From JANQGH01 sp039030175 (lineage in GTDB: Bacteria; Pseudomonadota; Alphaproteobacteria; DSM-16000; Inquilinaceae): a DNA stretch of 64,000 bases. How positions within the stretch are numbered: position 1 is the first letter of the stretch; each line of letters opens with the position of its first letter. Made by a program: the position numbers and the translations under genes. Location: the NCBI GenBank assembly GCA_039030175.1, contig JBCCER010000001.1:7924-71923 (forward strand). The letters are read 5' to 3'. The notes beneath the pieces were generated by a model that saw only the letters and a list, made by a program, of their open reading frames with translations, did no database searches and was not told where the DNA came from. Positions 18,395-26,530 of the stretch are shown piece by piece.

Positions 18395-19504
18395 ATGGGC
18401 GGCCGGCTTCGCGCGTTGATCAGGAAGGAATTGCTGGCCGCACTGCGCGACCCGCGCAGCCGGATGATGCTGATCATGCCGCCCTTATTGCAGCTGCTGA
18501 TCTTCAGCTATGCGGCGACGTTGGAGGTGAGCAACGTTTCCATCGGTATCTTGAACCGCGATGCTGGGCGCTGGGGTGTTGAGTTCGTTGAACGGTTGGA
18601 GGGCTCGCCGACCTTTGCGGAGATATTGCCGCTGCAGGGTGTGCCGGAGATCCAGACGGTCATCGATCTGCGCCAGGCGATTGCCGTCGTCCAGATCGGC
18701 CCCGAGTTTTCGCGCAAACTCGAGGCTGGGCAAACCGCCATAGCCCAAGTCGTGTTAGACGGCAGACGCTCCAATGCTGCCCAGATTGTTCAGGGCTATC
18801 TCAGTGTCATCGCCGAGGAGATTGGTGCCACAGTGCTCGCAGATCAGGATCTACCGTCAGGCGAAATCGGGCCGATCGACCGAAATTGGTTCAACCCCAA
18901 TCTCGAATACACTTGGTTCACGGTTCCCAGCCTGATCGGCATCATTACGCTTCTGGCCTCACTCACCATCACTGGCCTCTCGGTGGCCCGCGAACGAGAG
19001 CTGGGCACCTTCGACCAATTGATGGTTTCTCCCCTTCGCGTTCGGGAAATTCTGATCGGTAAGACGGTTCCGCCCATGCTGGTCGGCGTGTTTCAGGCCA
19101 CAATCTTCGTTCTGGCCGCCATATATTGGTTTGAGGTTCCTTTGCGGGGCTCGCTGCTGCTGCTCTATGCCAGCCTGCTGATCTACCAGGCGGCGGTCAT
19201 TGGCGTTGGCCTGTTCGTGTCGTCATTGTCACAGACACAGCAGCAGGCCTTCCTCGGTTCGTTCCTATTCGCGGTGCCGGCAATCCTTCTTTCCGGTTTC
19301 GCCTCACCCGTCGAAAACATGCCCAATTGGCTGCAGATCGTGTCGCTCGCCGACCCGCTGCGCTACTTCCTGGTGATCGTGAAGGGCATTTTCCTCAAGG
19401 CGATGTCGGTCGAGCAGGTCTGGCAAAACACCTGGCCACTGCTGGTCATTGCTTTTGTAACCCTTGGATGTGCAGCCCTTCTGTTCACCAAGCGGTTGGA
19501 GTGA
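18395..19504 (+). CDS. ABC-2 type permease (YbhR-like)
   Basis: A 369-residue partner permease with the same plan: N-terminal helix after RKELLAALRDPRSR, periplasmic domain, and a C-terminal helix bundle preceded by RERELGTFDQLMVSPL. ATG at 18395 lies one base after the previous stop, so the earlier in-frame start is rejected. Together with the HlyD, dual ATPase and YbhS-like proteins it completes a tripartite-type exporter. In E. coli YbhFSR is linked to export of drugs and cations; the substrate here is unknown. Confidence 0.92.
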   Translation: MGGRLRALIRKELLAALRDPRSRMMLIMPPLLQLLIFSYAATLEVSNVSIGILNRDAGRWGVEFVERLEGSPTFAEILPLQGVPEIQTVIDLRQAIAVVQIGPEFSRKLEAGQTAIAQVVLDGRRSNAAQIVQGYLSVIAEEIGATVLADQDLPSGEIGPIDRNWFNPNLEYTWFTVPSLIGIITLLASLTITGLSVARERELGTFDQLMVSPLRVREILIGKTVPPMLVGVFQATIFVLAAIYWFEVPLRGSLLLLYASLLIYQAAVIGVGLFVSSLSQTQQQAFLGSFLFAVPAILLSGFASPVENMPNWLQIVSLADPLRYFLVIVKGIFLKAMSVEQVWQNTWPLLVIAFVTLGCAALLFTKRLE

Positions 19505-19507
19505 TCT

Positions 19508-20392
19508 TTGGAAAAGCCATCAATCTTCATCGCAGTCACCGATGATGGTGAAACGGTTTCCGGTGAACACTCCACAGCCATCGTTCCGTGGTGGAGCGTC
19601 ACAAAAACCGTCTTGGCTGCTGCCGCTCTATGCCTGGTTCGAGATGGACAGCTTGAGCTTGATCGACCTCTCAAAGGTAGGCCGTACAGCATGGCTCAGC
19701 TGCTCTCCCACCGGGCGGGGCTTCCTTGCTACAGCAGGCTCCCAGAATATCATGAGAGTGTTTCCGCGGGTGAGATGCCATGGTCGATTGACGCGATGTT
19801 GACCAAGGTCGAGGCAGGCCGCCTGGTGTTCGAACCCGGCACCAAGTTCGCCTACTCGAATATCGGTTATCTCTTCGTTGGTCAGGTCATCGAAGAGGTG
19901 ACCGGTGAAATTCTGTCAGAGGCGCTTTTTCGATTGGTCCTGTCGCCATTGGGCATTGGCTCGGTTCGGTTGGCTGTCGAGCCGGCCGATCTTGACTGCA
20001 CCGTATGGGCAAGCAAGAGCGGTTATCATCCAGCCTGGGTTTATCATGGCCTGTTGGTCGGGCAGGTGGGGGATGCGGCGCTCTGTGTTCATCGCTTGCT
20101 GAGAGGGAGTTTGCTACCCGCTGGGTTACGCTATGCGATGGTCGACGCCCATCGGTTCGGAGGTCCGATAGATGGTCGCCCCTGGCTGGATACGGGCTAT
20201 GGGTTGGGCTTGATGATGGGCGAGATGGATGGAGCCGGCCTTGCCATGGGCCATTCGGCGAGCGGTCCAGGTAGCGTTGGGGCGGTCTATCACTTTGTCG
20301 ACTTGCCGAGGCCGCGCACCATCGCGGTGTTTGCGAACGCCGACAGTGAAGGTGTTTGCGAATGGGAAGCCGCAAGGCAAGCGGGCGCCTAA
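19508..20392 (+). CDS. Beta-lactamase-fold serine hydrolase
   Basis: A 294-residue member of the class C beta-lactamase/esterase family. The nucleophile motif S-V-T-K is at residues 30-33 and the Y-S-N motif at 116-118. There is no signal peptide, unlike true periplasmic beta-lactamases and penicillin-binding proteins, so the product seems cytoplasmic unless the TTG start at 19508 is wrong. That start lies 3 bases after the permease stop, so the gene is the last of the efflux operon. Esterase or amidase action on an exported compound is one guess. Confidence 0.82.
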   Translation: MEKPSIFIAVTDDGETVSGEHSTAIVPWWSVTKTVLAAAALCLVRDGQLELDRPLKGRPYSMAQLLSHRAGLPCYSRLPEYHESVSAGEMPWSIDAMLTKVEAGRLVFEPGTKFAYSNIGYLFVGQVIEEVTGEILSEALFRLVLSPLGIGSVRLAVEPADLDCTVWASKSGYHPAWVYHGLLVGQVGDAALCVHRLLRGSLLPAGLRYAMVDAHRFGGPIDGRPWLDTGYGLGLMMGEMDGAGLAMGHSASGPGSVGAVYHFVDLPRPRTIAVFANADSEGVCEWEAARQAGA

Positions 20393-20545
20393 CGATTAAC
20401 GTTGGGCAGCATATGCCGCTGGACCATACCAGATGCACAAAACCATTCATTTGAAGCGGCGCGCGTAAATCCGTACTCTCCGCCGCCGTCGGGGCTGGCC
20501 CGGCGGATGACCCCAACAGTGCCCCAAGGATTTCGGCGATCCATC

Positions 20546-21238
20546 GTGTCTCAATCTTCGAGTTTTCCGGCTCCTGCCGCGCCCAGTGAACCGTTGGTAC
20601 TTGCCGTGCCGAAGGGACGGATATTGAAGGAGCTGCGGCCTTTGATGGCCCGTGCTGGGCTGAAGCCGGAGCCTTCGTTCGATGATGAGAGTCACCGGGG
20701 TTTGCGATTTCGAACGAACATTCCAAACATCGAGATCATCCGCGTGCGCTCGTTTGACGTCGCGACCTTCGTTGCTTTCGGTGCCGCCCATCTGGGCGTG
20801 GCTGGCAACGATGTGCTGATGGAGTTCGATTTCCCTGAGATTTACGCGCCGCTAGACCTTAAGATCGGGGCTTGCCGTATCTCGGTTGCCGAGCCAGTGG
20901 AATTGTCCGAGGTTGACGATCCGTCGCGCTGGAGCCATGTGCGCGTTGCGACCAAGTATCCGGAAATCACAAAGCGGCATTTTGCAGCGCGCGGTGTCCA
21001 GGCCGAATGCATAAAGCTAAACGGTGCGATGGAGTTGGCGCCCAGTCTTGGTTTGTGCCGGCGTATCGTGGATCTGGTGTCGACCGGTTCGACACTGACG
21101 GCCAATGGTTTACGGGAGATTGAGTTGATCGCCGACGTAACCTCACGCCTGATCGTGAACCGCGCAGCGCTCAAGACCCGACCGGAAGAGCTTGGACTCT
21201 GGATCGATCGATTCAGGGAGGCGGTCGATGGCGCTTAG
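20546..21238 (+). CDS. hisG: ATP phosphoribosyltransferase catalytic subunit, short form
   Basis: First enzyme of histidine synthesis, joining ATP and PRPP. Seen: LAVPKGRILKELRPL near the start, GVAGNDVLMEF, the GLCRRIVDLVSTGSTLTANGL phosphate-binding loop, and no C-terminal ACT-like regulatory domain. At about 230 residues this is the short form, which in known cases needs HisZ; no hisZ lies beside it. GTG at 20546 is the preferred start; ATG at 20507 is possible. It overlaps hisD by 11 bases. Confidence 0.95.
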   Translation: MSQSSSFPAPAAPSEPLVLAVPKGRILKELRPLMARAGLKPEPSFDDESHRGLRFRTNIPNIEIIRVRSFDVATFVAFGAAHLGVAGNDVLMEFDFPEIYAPLDLKIGACRISVAEPVELSEVDDPSRWSHVRVATKYPEITKRHFAARGVQAECIKLNGAMELAPSLGLCRRIVDLVSTGSTLTANGLREIELIADVTSRLIVNRAALKTRPEELGLWIDRFREAVDGA

Positions 21239-22529
21239 GTTGGATGCCGCTGCAGACGGCTTCGCTGCCGCATTTGCGGCATTCCTGACGTCGAAACGAG
21301 AGCAGCAAGTCGACGTGAGTGCCGTCGTTTCCGGCATCATCGGCGATGTTCGGAAGCGCGGTGATGCGGCGATATTGGAACTGACCAAACGGTTTGATCG
21401 ACAGTCCTTGACCGCCGACGGAATGCGCGTGCCCCGCGATGAGGTCGCCAAGGTCGCGGCCTTGGCACCAAAGGAGGAAGTAGAGGCGCTCGAGTTCGCG
21501 GCGGCACGGATCAGTTCGTTTCATGCGACCCAGGATCTGCCTGTGACGAGCTATACGGACGAGGCCGGCGTTCGCCTAGGTGCACGGTTCACCCCGGTCG
21601 ATGCTGTGGGGCTCTATGTGCCGGGTGGTCAGGCCGCTTATCCCAGCTCGGTCCTGATGAATGCGATCCCAGCCCAAGTTGCCGGTGTCGAACGACTGGC
21701 CATGGTAGTGCCCACACCGGATGGCTATTTGAATCCGCTCGTCATGGCCGCGGTACAGATCTTGGGGATCGAAGAAATCTACCGTATCGGCGGCGCGCAG
21801 GCAGTAGCAGCGCTTGCCTACGGAACGGACAGCGTTGCCCCCGTCGATAAGATCGTCGGCCCTGGCAATGTCTACGTGGCCGAGGCAAAGCGCCAGGTCT
21901 TTGGCCAGGTGGGTATCGACATGGTCGCCGGCCCCTCGGAAATCCTAGTCGTCGCCGATGGGCAGAACGACCCTGCTTGGATTGCGGCCGATTTGCTTTC
22001 GCAGGCGGAACATGACGCAGACGCACAGGCTATTCTAATCACCGACGATCCGGCCTTTGCATCTTCGGTTGAGGCGGCCATAGAAGGTCACCTCGCGACA
22101 CTACCGCGTTCGGATATAGCGGGCGCAAGCTGGCAACAGCATGGCGCCGTGATCGTAGTCCGGTCGTTGGACGAGGTTCCCAATCTAGTCGACCAAATCG
22201 CGCCGGAGCATCTGGAACTGGCAGTTGACGACCCCGACGGGCTCGCGGCCAAGATCCGCCATGCCGGTGCGATCTTTCTGGGCCGTTACACCCCTGAGGC
22301 GGTCGGCGACTATGTTGCCGGGCCCAACCATGTCTTGCCGACATCGCGAAGCGCTCGCTTTTCGTCGGGCCTGAATGTGCTCGATTTTGTCAAGCGAACC
22401 ACCATGGTAGGCTGCACCGCTGACGCTCTGCGCACGATCGGCCCCAAGGCCGTGACCTTGGCCCATGCCGAGGGATTGCAGGCCCACGGGCTGTCCATCG
22501 CCATCCGGCTGAACCTGCCTCGCGGTTAG
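21228..22529 (+). CDS. hisD: Histidinol dehydrogenase
   Basis: A 433-residue NAD-dependent, zinc enzyme of the last two steps of histidine synthesis. Visible motifs: VGLYVPGGQAAYPSSVLMNAIPA, KIVGPGNVYVAEAKRQVFG, GPSEILVVAD, the metal-site QAEHDADAQAI, and GPNHVLPTSRSARFSSGL. Normal length. Its ATG lies inside the hisG end, suggesting coupled translation. Confidence 0.97.
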   Translation: MALRLDAAADGFAAAFAAFLTSKREQQVDVSAVVSGIIGDVRKRGDAAILELTKRFDRQSLTADGMRVPRDEVAKVAALAPKEEVEALEFAAARISSFHATQDLPVTSYTDEAGVRLGARFTPVDAVGLYVPGGQAAYPSSVLMNAIPAQVAGVERLAMVVPTPDGYLNPLVMAAVQILGIEEIYRIGGAQAVAALAYGTDSVAPVDKIVGPGNVYVAEAKRQVFGQVGIDMVAGPSEILVVADGQNDPAWIAADLLSQAEHDADAQAILITDDPAFASSVEAAIEGHLATLPRSDIAGASWQQHGAVIVVRSLDEVPNLVDQIAPEHLELAVDDPDGLAAKIRHAGAIFLGRYTPEAVGDYVAGPNHVLPTSRSARFSSGLNVLDFVKRTTMVGCTADALRTIGPKAVTLAHAEGLQAHGLSIAIRLNLPRG

Positions 22530-22534
22530 AGCCG

Positions 22535-23017
22535 TTGGCCGACGCGCCCAAACAGCCAAGCATCATTGCCGTCGACCTGGACGAGCGAACGGTCGCCAGA
22601 CGCAATGCAGAGGTTGAGCAGGAGCGAGCGGTCGCGATCTACGATCTGCTGGAGGACAACCATTTTCGGCCGGTCGACCATCCGGAAGGATCTTTCCGGC
22701 TCCGGCTGGGGATGGAAGACAATCGGCTGATCTTCGACGTTCGTGATACAGCCGATCAGCCGGTCGCCCGTGTCCCCCTGCCAATCCTGCCGTTTCGAAA
22801 GATCGTGAAGGAATACTTCATGGTCTGTGAGGCCTACTACGAAGCGATCCGTCATGCCCCGCCCTCAAAGATCGAGGCTGTGGATATGGGAAGACGCGGC
22901 CTGCATGATCAGGGGTCCACCATGCTGCGAGAGCGGCTGGCAACCCATATTGAGATCGACCACAACACGGCGCGGCGCCTATTCACGCTGCTTTGCGTCT
23001 TGCAGATTAGACAATAG
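22535..23017 (+). CDS. UPF0262 family protein
   Basis: A 160-residue protein recognised by IIAVDLDERTVARRNAEVEQERAVAIYDLLEDN (read in parts) and SFRLRLGMEDNRLIFDVRD, found next to hisD in alphaproteobacteria. Function is unknown. The best start is TTG at 22535, 5 bases after the hisD stop; there is no ATG early in the frame. It is followed by the LMW phosphatase gene after 11 bases. Confidence 0.88.
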   Translation: MADAPKQPSIIAVDLDERTVARRNAEVEQERAVAIYDLLEDNHFRPVDHPEGSFRLRLGMEDNRLIFDVRDTADQPVARVPLPILPFRKIVKEYFMVCEAYYEAIRHAPPSKIEAVDMGRRGLHDQGSTMLRERLATHIEIDHNTARRLFTLLCVLQIRQ

Positions 23018-23028
23018 GCGCTGACGAG

Positions 23029-23472
23029 ATGTCTGATCTGCCAACCAGCGTCCTATTCGTCTGCAACTACAACGCCATCCGATCGCCGATGGCCGAAGCT
23101 ATGTTGAAGCACCTTCATGGCCATCATATCTTTGTCGACAGCGCCGGCGTACGGGGGGGCGAGCTTGATCCTTTTGCCGTCGCCGTAATGGCCGAGATCG
23201 ACATCGACCTTTCGCGACACAAGCCCAAACTGTTTGAGGAACTGGCGGACGAGAGCTTCGATCTTGTTATCTCGCTATCGCCGCAGGCCCATCACTTGGC
23301 CATCGAGCGCACTCGGACCACCGCCTGTGACGTTGAGTATTGGCAGACATTTGACCCCACGCACATAGAGGGCAACCGCGAGACCCGGCTCGAGGCGTTT
23401 CGCAAGACACGGGACTTTCTGTTCGATCGGATCAAGGTCCAATTTCCCGCAGAACAATCGGTAGAAGTTTGA
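23029..23472 (+). CDS. Low-molecular-weight protein tyrosine phosphatase / arsenate-reductase-like protein
   Basis: A 147-residue LMW-PTP fold protein. The P-loop CNYNAIRS near residue 12 fits the C-x5-R nucleophile motif, and SLSPQAHHLAIE and the YWQTFDPT stretch (Asp general acid) follow. The loop differs from the CxGNxCR of classic LMW-PTPs. It sits in the conserved hisD-infA run, where its role is unknown; arsenate reduction is less likely in this setting. Confidence 0.88.
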   Translation: MSDLPTSVLFVCNYNAIRSPMAEAMLKHLHGHHIFVDSAGVRGGELDPFAVAVMAEIDIDLSRHKPKLFEELADESFDLVISLSPQAHHLAIERTRTTACDVEYWQTFDPTHIEGNRETRLEAFRKTRDFLFDRIKVQFPAEQSVEV

Positions 23473-23579
23473 CGGTACGCCGAATGCGAGAAATGCGGCT
23501 GGACCGAGATAAAACCGCTTGACCGAGAGGGTTATGTCGCCCACCAATCGTGGCGCCCCGCAACCAGAGAAGCGATAGC

Positions 23580-23798
23580 ATGGCAAAAGAGGATCTGATT
23601 GAGTTTTCCGGGACAGTAATGGAATTGCTGCCCAACGCGATGTTTCGCGTAAAGTTGGACAATGACCACGAGGTGCTGGCCCACACATCGGGCAAGATGC
23701 GCAAAAACCGCATCCGCGTTTTGGCAGGCGACCGAGTGAATGTCGAGATGACGCCCTACGACCTCTCCAAAGGGCGTATTACGTTCCGCTTCAAATAG
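23580..23798 (+). CDS. infA: Translation initiation factor IF-1
   Basis: A 72-residue OB-fold protein with the full family sequence pattern: MAKEDLIEFSGTV, LPNAMFRVKL, HTSGKMRKNRIRVLAGDRV and the ending GRITFRFK. It occupies the ribosomal A site during initiation. The ATG at 23580 gives the standard length. Confidence 0.98.
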   Translation: MAKEDLIEFSGTVMELLPNAMFRVKLDNDHEVLAHTSGKMRKNRIRVLAGDRVNVEMTPYDLSKGRITFRFK

Positions 23799-23806
23799 GC
23801 AAACCC

Positions 23807-24412
23807 ATGGGGCGTGCCCAGGAACAGGCGGCTAGCGGGCCGCCTTTGGTTTTGGCATCCGCCTCTTCGCGTCGAAGGGATCTGTTGGCGCAACTCGGTA
23901 TCGAGCCTGCGGCGATCGATCCCGCCGATGTCGATGAAAGCCCCCTTGACGGCGAATTGCCGCGCGATCACGCCGCTCGCCTTTCATTGGCCAAGGCTCG
24001 AACCGTCGCCGGTCGGCGTCAGGGTGACGTGGTATTGGCTGCGGACACGGTGGTGGCCTGCGGTCGCAGAATTCTTCCTAAGGCCGAAACCGTGGATCAG
24101 GCGCGATCGTGCCTGTCCCTGTTATCCGGCCGGCGCCATGTCGTCTGGGGCGGCGTTTGCCTGATCGGTGCCGAAGGGGCAGAGCGTCGGCGCTTGGTAA
24201 AAACCGTGGTCACGTTCAAGGCGCTCAACGACAGCGAGATTGATCGCTACATCGCCAGTGAAGAATGGAAAGGCAAGGCGGGAGGATACGCCATTCAGGG
24301 TCGCGCCGCCCGGTTCGTGCGCGCGTTGCAGGGGTCCTATTCGAACGTGGTGGGGCTACCGCTGTTCGAGACCGCCGGCCTCCTGGAAGTTGTGGGAATT
24401 CAGTGGCGCTAG
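23807..24412 (+). CDS. maf: Maf-like nucleotide pyrophosphatase
   Basis: A 201-residue house-cleaning NTP pyrophosphatase. Motifs: LASASSRRRDLLAQLG, VDESPLDGE, the catalytic-acid segment VVLAADTVVACGRRILPKAET, the EEWKGKAGGYAIQGRAARFV core and YSNVVGLPLFET. The start lies 8 bases after infA, and the stop overlaps the next gene start by 10 bases. Type (dTTP/UTP or 7-methyl-GTP) is not assigned. Confidence 0.95.
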   Translation: MGRAQEQAASGPPLVLASASSRRRDLLAQLGIEPAAIDPADVDESPLDGELPRDHAARLSLAKARTVAGRRQGDVVLAADTVVACGRRILPKAETVDQARSCLSLLSGRRHVVWGGVCLIGAEGAERRRLVKTVVTFKALNDSEIDRYIASEEWKGKAGGYAIQGRAARFVRALQGSYSNVVGLPLFETAGLLEVVGIQWR

Positions 24413-25461
24413 ACCTTCATATCGGGACCGTAAAGGGCGCGCGCGTTGCTGCTCTTTTGGGTGACGATGGGCTAACAGCCTTAGCCGCAGAACCTGTAGA
24501 GAGTCCAGATCTGACAGGGGCCGTCTACCGTGCCCGTCTGCTTCGCTACGACGCAACTGCCGATCATTGCCTTCTCGATCTTGGCAGTGTCGAGGCCGTT
24601 CTGCCTGGCAAGCCACCGGCCGAAAACATCTTCCCGGTGCAGATCCGGCGTGTGGCACGCGACGGCAAGCGCTCGGAAGTGACGCGCGACGTGGTGCTCG
24701 CCGGCCGATTCCTTATGGCCGCGCCTGGCATTAGTGATGTCAAAACCTCCAGCCGGGTACGAAATGGCCGCGTCCAGCGCGACCGCGCGAATAATCTTGG
24801 TCTGACTTCAGGCTGGATCTTGCGTCGCACTTTCGCCGAGGCGAGCGATGACAAGGTTCGAGATGATGCGGCGCACTTGACCGATCTGCTGGGTCGGCTC
24901 GACCAAGCAGGTGGTCCAGGGCTCCTGATACCAGCCCTACCACTTTGGTGTCGGGTTGTTATGGATGAGGCAGAGCCCAGCCGCCTTTTTGGCGCCGAGC
25001 CGATTTTGGCTAGGGCGGAGGCCGATCTCACCGCACTTGGGCTCGAACCAGTGGCGGTCAATTCCATCGTCGATCTGGACGAGGTGATCGCACCAGTCTG
25101 CCGGTCGGACGTCGAACTTCCGCGAGGTGGGCGGATTACAATCGAACCGACGAGGGCGTTAACGGCGATTGATGTCGACGCGGGTGGCAGCGGACGCGAG
25201 GCCGCCAATCAGGCCGCCGTTCGGGCGATTGCCAAGCAGCTTCGCTTGCGCAATATCGGCGGCATCGTCGTGATCGATCTGGTTTCTCAGAAGTCCGACT
25301 GGCGGCCGATCGTCGATCGATTTCGAGATTTGTTGGCCGACGATCCGGCACGCACGTCGATTGCCGGCGGTGTGTCGCCGCTGGGGTTGTTGCAAATGTC
25401 ACGTGAGCGCAGGGGATACTCGCTGGCCGAGGCGTTGGCCCATACTGATGGAGGATCTTAG
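24403..25461 (+). CDS. rng: Ribonuclease E/G family endoribonuclease
   Basis: A 352-residue short RNase G-like protein. It has an S1-like N terminus (GAVYRARLLRYD ... CLLDLG), a GRFLMAAPG segment, and the two metal-binding aspartates of the catalytic site in ALTAIDVDAG and GIVVIDLV. It ends near LLQMSRERRGYSLAEAL, before the zinc-link CPxCxG region of longer RNase E/G, so tetramer formation may differ. GTG at 24403 overlaps the maf stop. Confidence 0.9.
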   Translation: MALDLHIGTVKGARVAALLGDDGLTALAAEPVESPDLTGAVYRARLLRYDATADHCLLDLGSVEAVLPGKPPAENIFPVQIRRVARDGKRSEVTRDVVLAGRFLMAAPGISDVKTSSRVRNGRVQRDRANNLGLTSGWILRRTFAEASDDKVRDDAAHLTDLLGRLDQAGGPGLLIPALPLWCRVVMDEAEPSRLFGAEPILARAEADLTALGLEPVAVNSIVDLDEVIAPVCRSDVELPRGGRITIEPTRALTAIDVDAGGSGREAANQAAVRAIAKQLRLRNIGGIVVIDLVSQKSDWRPIVDRFRDLLADDPARTSIAGGVSPLGLLQMSRERRGYSLAEALAHTDGGS

Positions 25462-25463
25462 CG

Positions 25464-25673
25464 ATGTCCGGCTCAGGGCCGACTAACTCGAAGGGGCAGC
25501 GAGGCAGCAAGTGCCCGGTTTGCGGCAAGCCGACCGCGCCAACTCACCGACCTTTTTGTTCAGCACATTGCGGCTATGTCGACCTTAACCGTTGGTTGGG
25601 CGGCAACTACGCCATTCCGGCCGTCGAAGCCGACGATCTTGATGGGATCGACCCTGAAGCGCCGGAGAGTTGA
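25464..25673 (+). CDS. yacG: DNA gyrase inhibitor YacG, zinc-binding
   Basis: A 69-residue protein with the four-cysteine zinc site (CPVCGK and FCSAHCGYVDLNRWLGG), exactly the YacG pattern. E. coli YacG binds GyrB and inhibits gyrase. ATG lies 2 bases after the ribonuclease stop. This ends the conserved cluster; in many alphaproteobacteria tRNA-Phe comes next, but here it lies 8.7 kb downstream. Confidence 0.95.
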   Translation: MSGSGPTNSKGQRGSKCPVCGKPTAPTHRPFCSAHCGYVDLNRWLGGNYAIPAVEADDLDGIDPEAPES

Positions 25674-25675
25674 TG

Positions 25676-25699
25676 GGGGAGAGGGATAGCCCTCTCCCC
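25676..25699. terminator. Bidirectional stem-loop between convergent genes
   Basis: A perfect 10-bp stem (GGGGAGAGGG with CCCTCTCCCC) and 4-base loop ATAG lies between the yacG stop and the peroxiredoxin stop. It is well placed to end both transcripts, but neither side has a long T-run, so termination may be partial or Rho-assisted. Confidence 0.6.
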
Positions 25700-25709
25700 G
25701 AGACCAAGC

Positions 25710-26351
25710 TTACTTGCCGGGCTGCGGCACGATCCGCAGATAGGGCTTTACCTCGTTCCAGCCGCCCGGGAAGCGATCCTTGGCTTCCTCGTTGCTGACA
25801 GCAGGAACGATGATGACATCCTCACCGCTGTTCCAATTCACTGGCGTTGCAACCTTGTGGTTGGCGGTGAGCTGAAGGGAGTCGATGACGCGAAGAATTT
25901 CATCGAAATTACGGCCAGTTGACGCGGGGTATTGAAGCGAAAGCTTAACTTTCTTGTCCGGGCCGATGATGTAGACAGAGCGGACGGTCATCGTGTCGTC
26001 GGCATTCGGGTGGATCATTCCATAGAGCGATGCGATCGAGCGGTCCGAATCGGCGATCATCGGGAAGTTCACGGCGTAGCCCTGCGTCTCCTCGATGTCC
26101 TTTGCCCAGCCGGCGTGAGCGTCGAGCGGATCGACCGAAAGGCCGATCACCTTCACATTGCGGGCCTCGAACTCCGGCCGCAGCTTGGCGGTATAGCCGA
26201 GCTCCGTGGTGCACACGGGCGTGTAGTCTTTCGGGTGGGAAAACAGAACGGCCCACTTGCCGTCAATATAATCGTGGAAACGAATATTGCCTTCGGTGGT
26301 TTCGGCTTCGAAATCCGGAGCATCGTCTCCGATCAACAATGCCTGCGTCAT
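25710..26351 (-). CDS. 1-Cys peroxiredoxin (Prx6 family)
   Basis: A 213-residue thiol peroxidase. The active-site motif PKDYTPVCTTE matches PxxxTxxC with peroxidatic Cys47, Pro40 and Thr44. The PGGW...KPYLRIVPQP ending is typical of the Prx6 class, and there is no second conserved resolving cysteine. It reduces hydrogen peroxide and organic peroxides with an outside thiol. It stands alone, convergent to yacG. Confidence 0.95.
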   Translation of the reverse strand: MTQALLIGDDAPDFEAETTEGNIRFHDYIDGKWAVLFSHPKDYTPVCTTELGYTAKLRPEFEARNVKVIGLSVDPLDAHAGWAKDIEETQGYAVNFPMIADSDRSIASLYGMIHPNADDTMTVRSVYIIGPDKKVKLSLQYPASTGRNFDEILRVIDSLQLTANHKVATPVNWNSGEDVIIVPAVSNEEAKDRFPGGWNEVKPYLRIVPQPGK

Positions 26352-26530
26352 AACTCTATCCCCCCTGGATCAAAGTACGGTTCGCGCCAATCGGGAACCT
26401 TCATCAAGGACCGACAGCACGTTGGGTTTCACGCCTTCGTGTTCAAGCACGAGAATCGATAACAAAGCCGTGTTGGTCGTTCATGCTACGGATTTGCGGA
26501 AGTGGTAATGCGGCCGGCATGGCGGCAATG

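Noticed and set aside
19887..20726. 279-codon minus-strand frame opposite the serine hydrolase and hisG start
   Set aside because: Low-complexity Pro/Arg/Ser-rich product overlapping two well-supported genes.
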